Shown here: positions 40,181 to 47,652 of the stretch, one piece after another
Position numbering within the stretch: position 1 is the first letter of the stretch
Layout of the letters: the number at the start of each line of letters is the position of its first letter
Source: UBA8752 sp002336475
Lineage (GTDB): Bacteria > Bacteroidota > Bacteroidia > Flavobacteriales_D > Sanyastnellaceae
Direction of reading: 5' to 3'
Assembly: GCA_943846755.1 (NCBI GenBank)
Contig: OX044365.1
Span: forward strand, 1,054,001-1,118,000
Length of the DNA: 64,000 nt
Notes under the pieces: generated by a model
Seen by the model: the letters and a program-made list of their open reading frames with translations, nothing else
The model's database searches: none
What the model was told of the DNA's origin: nothing
Translations under genes and position numbers: made by a program

Positions 40181-42556
40181 ATGAACCGCTTTCTGTTGCC
40201 GTTCCTTTTGCTGAGCTCCGTCGCTTGGGGTCAAAACACCGTGGGTACGATTGCCTACGATCCTGACCTCTACACCGAAGGGTACACCATGATCTATCCC
40301 CACAACCAAAACCGCGCGATGCTGCTCAACGCATGCGGAGAGGTGGTGCACGACTGGACCATCGATGAGAACAGGCGCCCGGGCAATACGGCATACCTGC
40401 AGCCCAATGGCGACATCCTCATGACGTCACGTCCAGCATCTGTAGGCGATGATGCCATCTGGGCCGGTGGTGGTGGCGCCACCATAGAGCGCCGAAGCTG
40501 GGACAACGATGTGCTGTGGAGCTTCACCGCCAACAACGACAGCCTGCGCTTGCACCATGACTTTACGGTGACGCCTGAAGGCAACGTCATCGCCATTTGC
40601 TGGGAGGTCATCGACAGCCTCGAGTGCATTGCCAATGGCCGCAATCCCGAACTGATTCAAGGTGGGGAGCTCTGGAGTGACAAGGTCATCGAACTGCAGC
40701 CCAACGGTCAAGGGGGCGCCGAGATCGTCTGGGAATGGCGCGTGTGGGACCACCTCGTGCAGGATTTCGACAGCACCAAGGCCAACTACGGTGTGGTGGC
40801 CGACAACCAGCAGCTCATCGATGTCAATTACGGCACTGTGCTCAATCAACCGCGCGATTGGCACCACATGAATGCCATCGACTATTACCCATTCTACGAC
40901 ACGGCCGGCCAGATCATCATGAGCGTCCCCACCTATGACGAGGTGTGGGTCATCTGGCACGACTACCAGTTCAGCGATGACCTCATTTGGCGCTGGGGCA
41001 ACCCCGCAGCCTACCAACGTGGTGACAGCGCGGACCAGAAACTGTTCTACCAGCACGATATCCATTGGGGCAATGGGCTGGGCGTCAACCCAGGCAACCC
41101 CGACTTCACCAAGTTCTTCGTCTTCAACAACAGGGTGCCCAATGCCGATACCGTGGGCACACACAGTGAGGTGGCGGTCATCTCCCCCATCTTCGACGAA
41201 TACGATGGCGGTTATGCCTTCAACACCTCGACCGGACGCTGGGGACCCGAGGACTTCCAATGGACCTATACCCAACCTGGACTCAGCAGCACGGGCCTAA
41301 GCTCCTTCCAGCGCCTGGGCAATGGAAGCAACCTCATCTGCAATGGCCGCACCGGTGAGCTGTCTGAAATCACCGAGAACGGTGAAACCGCATGGCAATA
41401 CCGCACGCCCCTCCTTCAGGGTGCACCAGTAGCCCAAGGCACGGAACTGCAGATGAACAACAACTTGACGTTCCGCGCTGACCGTTACCCCCTCAATTTC
41501 CCTGCTTTTATCGGGCAAGACCTCTCTGCGGGGATGGTGATTGAAACGGACCCTACGCCGCTCGAAGTGTGCCAGCCTCTGCTGTGCGAAAACGGGTTGG
41601 CGTGCAACTATGGTGAGGAGGGTGACTGCACCTTCATCGACACCGACATCGATGTGGCAGGCCCCTTTATGCTGGGCCTTGTGGACTCCTCATTGTGTGC
41701 CAACGGCTATGAAGTCACCGACGATGGCTTCGTCACCCTCGTCCCCTCTTCCGGGGGGATGGAGACCGGCTATGAATGGTTCATCACGCCTGAAGTCGAA
41801 GCCCTCATGCTCGCTTCTGGATTTGAAATCTTGCTCAACGACCTCAATTCACAATCCGTTGCCGTCTGCGGCACCGAATTGACGGCGGTCAGCGGGTTCT
41901 TCGGCGATACCACAGTGGTCAATTACGACGGCACAGGTTGGTATTGGCCCCTTTACGATGGCTATACGGCTCCTGCGAGCAATTTCGAAACAGGATGTAA
42001 CGACCCAGATTACTGCAACTTCGACCCTTGCGCCCTGCCCGATTCCACCTTGTGCACCGTACTCGAATTGTTGGCAGAATCCAACACGACCAACGGCATC
42101 GTTACTGCAGAGGCGGTGGGCGGCACAGCGCCGTACACCATCAATATTCTGGACGAAAACCTGCAAAGCATTGGCTTCCCGATTTCAGAATCCGACGAAC
42201 CCTCTTTTGTTTTTGTCGGGTTGCCTGATGGCACCTATTGCTTGGAAGTCACCGATGCTTCAGGTTGTTCCGCCATCTCCTGTGTGAACGTGGGTGTGAT
42301 GAGTGTGGAAGACTTGAATGCTGATTCATTTCAGCTGCATCCCAACCCCGCCTCTGATGCAGTTCAATTGACCCTGCCTGCAGCATGGGACGTTGGAGCT
42401 GTCACACTGCGCGATGCAGCCGGTCGGTCATTGGCCACCCCAAACCTGACGGCTTCGGGCATGTTGACACTTTCTGCATGGCCTGAGGGCATTTACCTCA
42501 TCGAAATCCAACACGCCGCCGGAACAGCGATTGAAAGGGTGGTCGTCCGCAGGTGA
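40181..42556 (+). CDS. Secreted arylsulfotransferase-like protein with T9SS sorting domain (copy 2)
   Basis: 791 residues from the ATG at 40181, signal peptide MNRFLLPFLLLSSVAWGQ. The ASST-like propeller parallels copy 1: GYTMIYPHNQNRAMLLNACG, LHHDFTVTPEGNVIAICWE, WEWRVWDHLVQDFDS and LFYQQHD-type QHDIHWG. It is longer than copy 1 by a Cys-rich insert (LACNYGEEGDCTF; GCNDPDYCNFDPCALPD) and a SprB-like repeat (TAPYTINILDENLQSIG). The end FQLHPNPASDAVQLTLP to ERVVVRR is a T9SS type A domain. The tandem arrangement points to duplication followed by divergence. Likely co-transcribed with copy 1. Confidence 0.87.
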   Translation: MNRFLLPFLLLSSVAWGQNTVGTIAYDPDLYTEGYTMIYPHNQNRAMLLNACGEVVHDWTIDENRRPGNTAYLQPNGDILMTSRPASVGDDAIWAGGGGATIERRSWDNDVLWSFTANNDSLRLHHDFTVTPEGNVIAICWEVIDSLECIANGRNPELIQGGELWSDKVIELQPNGQGGAEIVWEWRVWDHLVQDFDSTKANYGVVADNQQLIDVNYGTVLNQPRDWHHMNAIDYYPFYDTAGQIIMSVPTYDEVWVIWHDYQFSDDLIWRWGNPAAYQRGDSADQKLFYQHDIHWGNGLGVNPGNPDFTKFFVFNNRVPNADTVGTHSEVAVISPIFDEYDGGYAFNTSTGRWGPEDFQWTYTQPGLSSTGLSSFQRLGNGSNLICNGRTGELSEITENGETAWQYRTPLLQGAPVAQGTELQMNNNLTFRADRYPLNFPAFIGQDLSAGMVIETDPTPLEVCQPLLCENGLACNYGEEGDCTFIDTDIDVAGPFMLGLVDSSLCANGYEVTDDGFVTLVPSSGGMETGYEWFITPEVEALMLASGFEILLNDLNSQSVAVCGTELTAVSGFFGDTTVVNYDGTGWYWPLYDGYTAPASNFETGCNDPDYCNFDPCALPDSTLCTVLELLAESNTTNGIVTAEAVGGTAPYTINILDENLQSIGFPISESDEPSFVFVGLPDGTYCLEVTDASGCSAISCVNVGVMSVEDLNADSFQLHPNPASDAVQLTLPAAWDVGAVTLRDAAGRSLATPNLTASGMLTLSAWPEGIYLIEIQHAAGTAIERVVVRR

Positions 42557-42578
42557 TTCGGGCATTACATTGCATGTA

Positions 42579-43361
42579 ATGTATGAAGACACCATCCTAA
42601 CAACCCGGGAGGGGGGAGTCCTGACTTTGACTTTCAACCGCCCGGCTGCCTTCAACAGTTTCACGCAACCCATGGCTGCAGCCCTGCAGGAGCAGCTGCG
42701 CTCAGCCGATGCCGATTCATCGGTGAGGTGTGTGGTGTTAACGGGGGCAGGCAAGGCCTTTTGCGCCGGCCAAGACCTCAAAGAGATTACGGGAGAAAAC
42801 GCCCCGACTTTTGAAGAGATTGTAGGCGGATCCTACAACGCCACGGTAAGGCTGATCCGCGGGCTGCAAAAACCCGTGATTGCCGCAGTCAATGGCGTGG
42901 CCGCCGGCGCAGGAGCCAACATCGCACTGGCATGTGACCTTTGCGTGGCTGCGGAAGGTGCCAAATTCATTCAGGCCTTTTCAAAGATTGGCCTCATCCC
43001 CGACAGCGGTGGCACCTGGATGCTGCCCCGCTTGGTCGGATTGCAGCGCGCAACGGCACTGGCCTATCTCGGAACCCCCGTGATTGCAGCAGAGGCGGCA
43101 GCCATGGGAATGATTCATCGGGCCTTCCCTTCGGAAGAATTTGTTTCCGAAGTGATGGCCCTGGCTGTTCAATTGGCAGCGATGCCAACCCAAGGATTGG
43201 CTCTGACGAAACAGGCCTTTAACAAAGCCTTCGAGCAAGGATTCAGCGATCAACTCGACACCGAATTGGAACTTCAAGGTGCGGCTTCCCGTACACAGGA
43301 CTACCAAGAAGGTGTGGCTTCCTTTCTAGAGAAGCGCAAGCCCACTTTTGCAGGCCATTGA
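42579..43361 (+). CDS. Enoyl-CoA hydratase/isomerase family protein (PaaG-like)
   Basis: 260 residues from the ATG at 42579 (MYEDTILTTREGGVLTLTFNRP). Crotonase fold: GAGKAFCAGQDLKEI and NGVAAGAGANIALACDL form the oxyanion hole, and GLIPDSGGTWMLPRLVGLQRA is typical of PaaG, the ring-opening isomerase of aerobic phenylacetate breakdown. No other paa genes are in the window, so a general fatty-acid or amino-acid role remains possible. Only 22 nt lie between it and the upstream T9SS protein gene, and 2 nt before the DUF551 gene. Confidence 0.85.
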   Translation: MYEDTILTTREGGVLTLTFNRPAAFNSFTQPMAAALQEQLRSADADSSVRCVVLTGAGKAFCAGQDLKEITGENAPTFEEIVGGSYNATVRLIRGLQKPVIAAVNGVAAGAGANIALACDLCVAAEGAKFIQAFSKIGLIPDSGGTWMLPRLVGLQRATALAYLGTPVIAAEAAAMGMIHRAFPSEEFVSEVMALAVQLAAMPTQGLALTKQAFNKAFEQGFSDQLDTELELQGAASRTQDYQEGVASFLEKRKPTFAGH

Positions 43362-43363
43362 TC

Positions 43364-43684
43364 ATGGACTACAATTCCGACAACAGCACAGGCTGGATTG
43401 ATTGCGAACAGCGCCTTCCAGGGAATGGACAACGTGTCCTCGCCGTGGTGCCGGGAAATGAGGTTTTGCTGCCTGGAAAAGCGAGCTTTGAAATGCGTGA
43501 CGTGCTGGTCCTGAGGTTTATGGAAAACTTCTTTTCTGCCCAATCTGACCGCGCCGACAGCCATGGGCGTCACTTTTGGTCGGGCGAAGGATCCTCCAAC
43601 CAATATTTCAAAGCGGTCACCCACTGGATGCCCGTTCCACAAGCCCCCGCTCCCCGCGAAGAAAGGCAAGGAGAGCAGCCCTAA
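43364..43684 (+). CDS. DUF551-like protein
   Basis: 106 residues from the ATG at 43364 (MDYNSDNSTGWIDCEQRLP). The pattern W(I/V)....LP..G..VL near the start and VTHWMPVPQAPAP at the end defines DUF551, a small domain best known from phages but also found in bacterial chromosomes. No catalytic residues evident. Coupled to the upstream PaaG-like gene (TGA-TC-ATG). Converges with the DUF4359-like gene. Confidence 0.65.
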   Translation: MDYNSDNSTGWIDCEQRLPGNGQRVLAVVPGNEVLLPGKASFEMRDVLVLRFMENFFSAQSDRADSHGRHFWSGEGSSNQYFKAVTHWMPVPQAPAPREERQGEQP

Positions 43685-43693
43685 GGACCGAGG

Positions 43694-44011
43694 TTACCGG
43701 GATTTGACAGGAAGGAATTGCCCTGCTATCCCCAAAAACACCTTGGAGTCTCCTGCGATCTCAATGGTGTAGACTGAAGCAAGATGCCACTCCTGACGGT
43801 GGGTCAATTGCTCCGCAGCCGCTCCTGCAATTTGTCCCAACCCTCGGCGCAGCTTTTTTCCCAATTCAGTTTCTCCTGGCACATCATCTGCCAGTTCTTG
43901 CTGCACGTAGTCCGAGAGGTAGATGGAAAAATCTTCGCTGTCCGGATTGGTGAGGTACAACGCACCTCCTGCCAAGACCACAAGCAGGGTCACATTCAAT
44001 AAAAACTTCAT
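43694..44011 (-). CDS. DUF4359-like exported or membrane-anchored protein
   Basis: 105 residues. The N-terminal hydrophobic segment MKFLLNVTLLVVLAGGALYL is followed by TNPDSEDFSIYLSDYV, the NP..E.F motif of DUF4359-type proteins. The C-terminus has SVYTIEIAGDSKVFLGIAGQFLP, a short beta-sheet region. The function of the family is unknown. Its start overlaps the rsmE stop by 4 bp, so it is likely co-translated. Confidence 0.6.
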   Translation of the reverse strand: MKFLLNVTLLVVLAGGALYLTNPDSEDFSIYLSDYVQQELADDVPGETELGKKLRRGLGQIAGAAAEQLTHRQEWHLASVYTIEIAGDSKVFLGIAGQFLPVKSR

Positions 44012-44730
44012 GTCTTGGAATTGATGATGTGAAATGCCTGAACGGCATAAATGGCGGCTGTCTCAGTGCGCAAGCGGTGCTGCCCCATGGTCACAGGCAG
44101 AAATCCGCTGCGTCCGAAATGCTCGATTTCACCTGGAGTAAAGTCGCCCTCAGGACCAATGGCGATTGCGGCATTTTTACCGGCAGGCAATGCCTGGACC
44201 ATAGACTGCCGCTTCCATTCGGGATGCTCGGGCACCGGACAATGCGCCAGTCCACGCCACACCTCTTTGTCCAGCCCTTCTATGGCCTCTTCCAATGGAC
44301 GCGCCGGAAGGAGCTCGGGCAACCAAGTTCTGCGCGATTGCTTCATCGCCTCCACCAAGGTGCGGTGCCACCTTTCGTACTTCTCTACTTTGCGCTCACT
44401 GCGCGCGGTCCAAATGGGCATGACCCGAGATACGCCGCACTCACAAGCCTTCTCTAAAAACCATTCAAACCGGTCCGTATGCTTGGTCGGCGCGACCAAA
44501 ATGGTAAGCTGTGGTGAGGGCTCGGGGTAGCATTCCGGTACGCCCACCATCAGGGATGCCTGCCGCTTTTCGATGGAGACCACCTCAGCGGGGAAGACTG
44601 CACCGCGGCCATCTGCCAATTCGACCGTATCGCCCAAGCGGGCCCTCAACACCTGCACGAGGTGACGTGCTTCATCAGGCCCGAGCGTGTGGGGGCCAGG
44701 TTGAATGTTTGGAGCGTAGAATCGACGCAT
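44008..44730 (-). CDS. rsmE: 16S rRNA (uracil1498-N3)-methyltransferase RsmE
   Basis: 240 residues from the ATG at 44730 (MRRFYAPNIQPGPHTLGPDEARH). SPOUT-class enzyme with a PUA-like N-terminal domain and a trefoil-knotted SAM site: KHTDRFEWFLEKACECGV, MKQSRRTWLPEL, AIGPEGDFTPGEIE and LPVTMGQHRLRTETAAIYAV are all present. It methylates U1498 of 16S rRNA. 68 nt downstream of pckA on the same strand; overlaps the DUF4359-like gene. Confidence 0.95.
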   Translation of the reverse strand: MRRFYAPNIQPGPHTLGPDEARHLVQVLRARLGDTVELADGRGAVFPAEVVSIEKRQASLMVGVPECYPEPSPQLTILVAPTKHTDRFEWFLEKACECGVSRVMPIWTARSERKVEKYERWHRTLVEAMKQSRRTWLPELLPARPLEEAIEGLDKEVWRGLAHCPVPEHPEWKRQSMVQALPAGKNAAIAIGPEGDFTPGEIEHFGRSGFLPVTMGQHRLRTETAAIYAVQAFHIINSKT

Positions 44731-44798
44731 AACCACAAAGAAAGCCATGTCGCGGGACGCTGCGCCCCCCGTCTTTAGGCTTCATCCACAGTGCATGG

Positions 44799-46415
44799 TC
44801 AGCCCACGTTGACCGACACCCTGGGCGCTGCTTTGCGCACGTCCTCTGACACCTCAGCTTCAAACTGGGCGAAGTTGGCATTGAAACGCTCAGCAAGTGA
44901 ATCCGCCTTGGCATCAAACGCGTTGCCATCGGACCATGTGTTCCTTGGGTCGAGCAAGCTGCCGTCTATTGCGGGAGCGCTCAAGGGCACCTCCCATCCG
45001 AAACGGTCACAGCGGCGGAATTGCGCATCATCCATATTGCCATTTAACACCGCGTTGAGCAAGGCCCTGGTGTCATTGAGGGCCATGCGGTGGCCCACAC
45101 CGTGAGGACCTCCTGTCCAGCCCGTATTGACAAGCCACACTTTGGCGCCATGAGCCGACATCCGCTCTCCGAGCATGTCTGCATATCGACCTGGGTGAAG
45201 TGGCAAGAATGGCGCACCGAAGCACGCGCTGAAAACCGCCTTGGGTTCATTGATGCCGTCTTCCGTTCCAGCCACCTTGGCGGTATAGCCGCTGATGAAG
45301 TGGTACATCGCGGTAGGAGCGTCCAAGCGGGCCAACGGCGGGAGAACTCCAAATGCGTCGCAAGTCAAGAAGAAAATGTGGTCTGGATGTTGGCCTTGGC
45401 CACTGGGCTTGGCGCCCTTGATGTGATCGATGGGATAACTCACGCGGGTATTTTGCGTGGTTTGGGCATCGGTGAAATCCGGCGTTACACCATCGGCTTC
45501 AAAACCAATGTTCTCCAACATCGCACCGTGCTGAATTGCGGAGTGAATGTCCGGCTCGCGCGCGGCATCCAAATCGATGGTCTTGGCATAGCACCCTCCT
45601 TCAAAATTGAAAATCCCCTTGGGCCCCCAGCCGTGCTCATCATCCCCAATCAATTTGCGCAAAGGATCACTGGACAAGGTCGTCTTCCCCGTTCCAGAAA
45701 GGCCAAAAAACACAGCCGTGCTTCCATCCTCTCCCTCGTTGGCAGAACAATGCATCGGCAACACATTGGACTCCGTGGGCAACAGAAAATTCATGGCACT
45801 AAACATGCCTTTTTTGATCTCGCCGGTATACCCTGTTCCGCCAATCAGGACCCTGCGGTGGGTGAAATCCAAAACCGCAAAATTGGACTGCCTGGTGCCA
45901 TGGCGGTCTGGATCTGCCATGAAACCTGGTGCGCACACCACATGCCAATCTGGACTAAAACCACCAACCTCTTGGGCCGTTGGGCGAATGAACATGTTGT
46001 AGGCAAACAAATTCGACCACGCTTTTTCGGTCATGACACGTACCCCCTTGCGATACTCAAACTCTGCACCGACATAGGCGTCGCGCACATAGAGTCCTTT
46101 GCCATCGATGTATTCCATCATATCGGCGTGCAACAGCATGGCCTGCTCAGGCGCGAGGGATTGGTTGACATCACCCCACCAGACTTCCTCGCGGGTAGTG
46201 TCGTCTTTAACTATGAATCTGTCCAGTGGACTTCGGCCTGTAAAACGGCCTGTTTCGATGGCTAGGGCGCCAGTTGAAGTCAGTTTTCCTTCGCCGGCGA
46301 GCAACGTCCTTTCAATGAGACGTGCGGGGGGAAGGTTCCACCAAACGTTACGCGCTTTGCGCAATCCAATCTGCTTGAGATTGGGGTGGAAAGGGGTGTT
46401 TCCTTGGTGTACCAT
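44799..46415 (-). CDS. pckA: Phosphoenolpyruvate carboxykinase (ATP)
   Basis: 538 residues. The start ATG at 46415 (MVHQGNTPFHPNLKQIGL) is preferred over that at 46442, because a perfect -7 box TATCTTTG ends only 2 nt upstream of 46442. Converts oxaloacetate to phosphoenolpyruvate, the entry step of gluconeogenesis. Hallmarks: GRFTGRSPLDRFIVKD, LIGGTGYTGEIKKGMF, the kinase-1a loop FGLSGTGKTTLSSDP, GDDEHGWGPKGIFNFEGGCY, and LTCDAFGVLPP. Length matches the ATP-type enzyme (about 530-540). Confidence 0.95.
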   Translation of the reverse strand: MVHQGNTPFHPNLKQIGLRKARNVWWNLPPARLIERTLLAGEGKLTSTGALAIETGRFTGRSPLDRFIVKDDTTREEVWWGDVNQSLAPEQAMLLHADMMEYIDGKGLYVRDAYVGAEFEYRKGVRVMTEKAWSNLFAYNMFIRPTAQEVGGFSPDWHVVCAPGFMADPDRHGTRQSNFAVLDFTHRRVLIGGTGYTGEIKKGMFSAMNFLLPTESNVLPMHCSANEGEDGSTAVFFGLSGTGKTTLSSDPLRKLIGDDEHGWGPKGIFNFEGGCYAKTIDLDAAREPDIHSAIQHGAMLENIGFEADGVTPDFTDAQTTQNTRVSYPIDHIKGAKPSGQGQHPDHIFFLTCDAFGVLPPLARLDAPTAMYHFISGYTAKVAGTEDGINEPKAVFSACFGAPFLPLHPGRYADMLGERMSAHGAKVWLVNTGWTGGPHGVGHRMALNDTRALLNAVLNGNMDDAQFRRCDRFGWEVPLSAPAIDGSLLDPRNTWSDGNAFDAKADSLAERFNANFAQFEAEVSEDVRKAAPRVSVNVG

Positions 46416-46444
46416 GATGTGCGGCAGATCATTGCTTGCCATAT

Positions 46445-46452
46445 CAAAGATA
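46445..46452 (-). promoter_or_regulatory. -7 promoter box of pckA
   Basis: Minus-strand TATCTTTG, exact match to TAnnTTTG, about 30 nt before the preferred ATG. Confidence 0.6.
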
Positions 46453-46516
46453 AACCATATCAAAAGGCGACCCGAAGAAATGGCCATCAGAAAATTCCTC
46501 CATTGCGTTGGTTACT

Positions 46517-46903
46517 TCATGACCTCCCTTTGCCAAAACCGATGACCCAAGAGCTCCAACCCACGATCATCATGAGTCCCCCGATGGGCGTCAATGGCCC
46601 AAAAACGGACCCCATGTTCCAGTCCCCATGCCTGCCTGCAACCAAAAGAAAAATGCTGATTGAAAACAACCACGATCCGCATTGAACCCATGCCAAACCT
46701 CTGCGCTCACCGGATGCCAGTGCCCCCATCAAGGCCGCGCCCACAATGAGCAGGTACCTGGATGCGACCTCGAAAGACCCCATACTCTGCTCCGGCAGCA
46801 CCCCGTCCAATGCATGCGCACCAAAAGCCCCTGTCAGTGTGCCCACAACGATCATCAACCCTGCGCTCCGGAAGTGCATGGGAACTGTGATTCTTTCATT
46901 CAT
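46517..46903 (-). CDS. DUF423 inner-membrane protein
   Basis: 128 residues with four hydrophobic segments. The family core GTLTGAFGAHALDGVLP at residue ~20 is followed by VASRYLLIVGAALMGALAS, CGSWLFSISIFLLVAG and GPLTPIGGLMMIVGWSSWVIG. DUF423 proteins are small conserved membrane proteins (YgdD-like) of unknown function. Upstream of pckA on the same strand but separated by pckA's own promoter. Confidence 0.9.
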   Translation of the reverse strand: MNERITVPMHFRSAGLMIVVGTLTGAFGAHALDGVLPEQSMGSFEVASRYLLIVGAALMGALASGERRGLAWVQCGSWLFSISIFLLVAGRHGDWNMGSVFGPLTPIGGLMMIVGWSSWVIGFGKGRS

Positions 46904-46944
46904 GCCGAACTATTTTGCGTGCAAAGAAAACCCGCACTGAACCC

Positions 46945-46952
46945 CATCTTTG
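46945..46952 (+). promoter_or_regulatory. -7 promoter box of the fasciclin-like gene
   Basis: CATCTTTG, 27 nt before the ATG at 46980; the same variant box as upstream of the lectin and pyrD genes. Confidence 0.45.
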
Positions 46953-46979
46953 GTGCTCATCATCATTTCAAGCTTTCCT

Positions 46980-47576
46980 ATGATTTCCCGCTTCTTCCCT
47001 TTGATCGCCGTCCCCTTGTTCCTCATGGGCTGCTCCGGTGCCTCTGCACCCCAAGAAGACACGGACCAAAAACAACCGAAACCCGTTCAAGTCGGGCAGG
47101 AGAATGACCAGGCCAATTCGAAGCAACGCCGCGCTTACACCCCCGAAGAACTCAATGAGCCGTACAGCAAAGTCAGCCCATGGCGCTACATCGTGACAAG
47201 CCCTGAGACACAGTACTTTGAACGTCTGGTCGGCTTGTCAACCTTGGCGCGTACCGTGCACTCCAGTGGCCATGCCATCTTGATCCCACAGGACGACACA
47301 TTTACCCAGAACAAGGACTGGAAGGGGCTTTTTGAGGAAGAGCAAAAGGAGGCACTGGACCGATTTGTGAAGGCCCATGTCATCGTAGGCATCAAAGGAC
47401 CAAAAATGCTGGAAGGCATCTATGAAAACCTGAACGGCGAAATGGTCTCCATTGAGAAAAATGACAAAGGAGAACTCGTCTGTGGCGGATCACGCCTCTT
47501 GGGTCGGGAAGTGGAGACCGATGGCGGGTTGGTGATTCCCGTGATGGGCATGGTCGAGGCCATTCAATGGGATTGA
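46980..47576 (+). CDS. Fasciclin-domain-like lipoprotein
   Basis: 198 residues from the ATG at 46980. The signal MISRFFPLIAVPLFLMGCSG has a lipobox (LMGC), followed by an acidic/Gln-rich linker. Residues ~70-198 resemble a single FAS1 domain: FERLVGLSTLARTVHSSGHA, ILIPQDDTFTQN, DRFVKAHVIVG and GGLVIPVMGMVEAIQW correspond to its strands. FAS1 proteins mediate adhesion or matrix interactions. The YH motif is not visible. Medium certainty on the domain. Confidence 0.65.
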   Translation: MISRFFPLIAVPLFLMGCSGASAPQEDTDQKQPKPVQVGQENDQANSKQRRAYTPEELNEPYSKVSPWRYIVTSPETQYFERLVGLSTLARTVHSSGHAILIPQDDTFTQNKDWKGLFEEEQKEALDRFVKAHVIVGIKGPKMLEGIYENLNGEMVSIEKNDKGELVCGGSRLLGREVETDGGLVIPVMGMVEAIQWD

Positions 47577-47652
47577 CCCCTGACAGCACCTCCCTCAGAA
47601 TGAGGAGTGCGATGTCACATTGCACCGTTTATATGAGAACTACTTAAAATCC

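Noticed and set aside
45090..46265. 391-codon plus-strand open frame
   Set aside because: Antisense to pckA.
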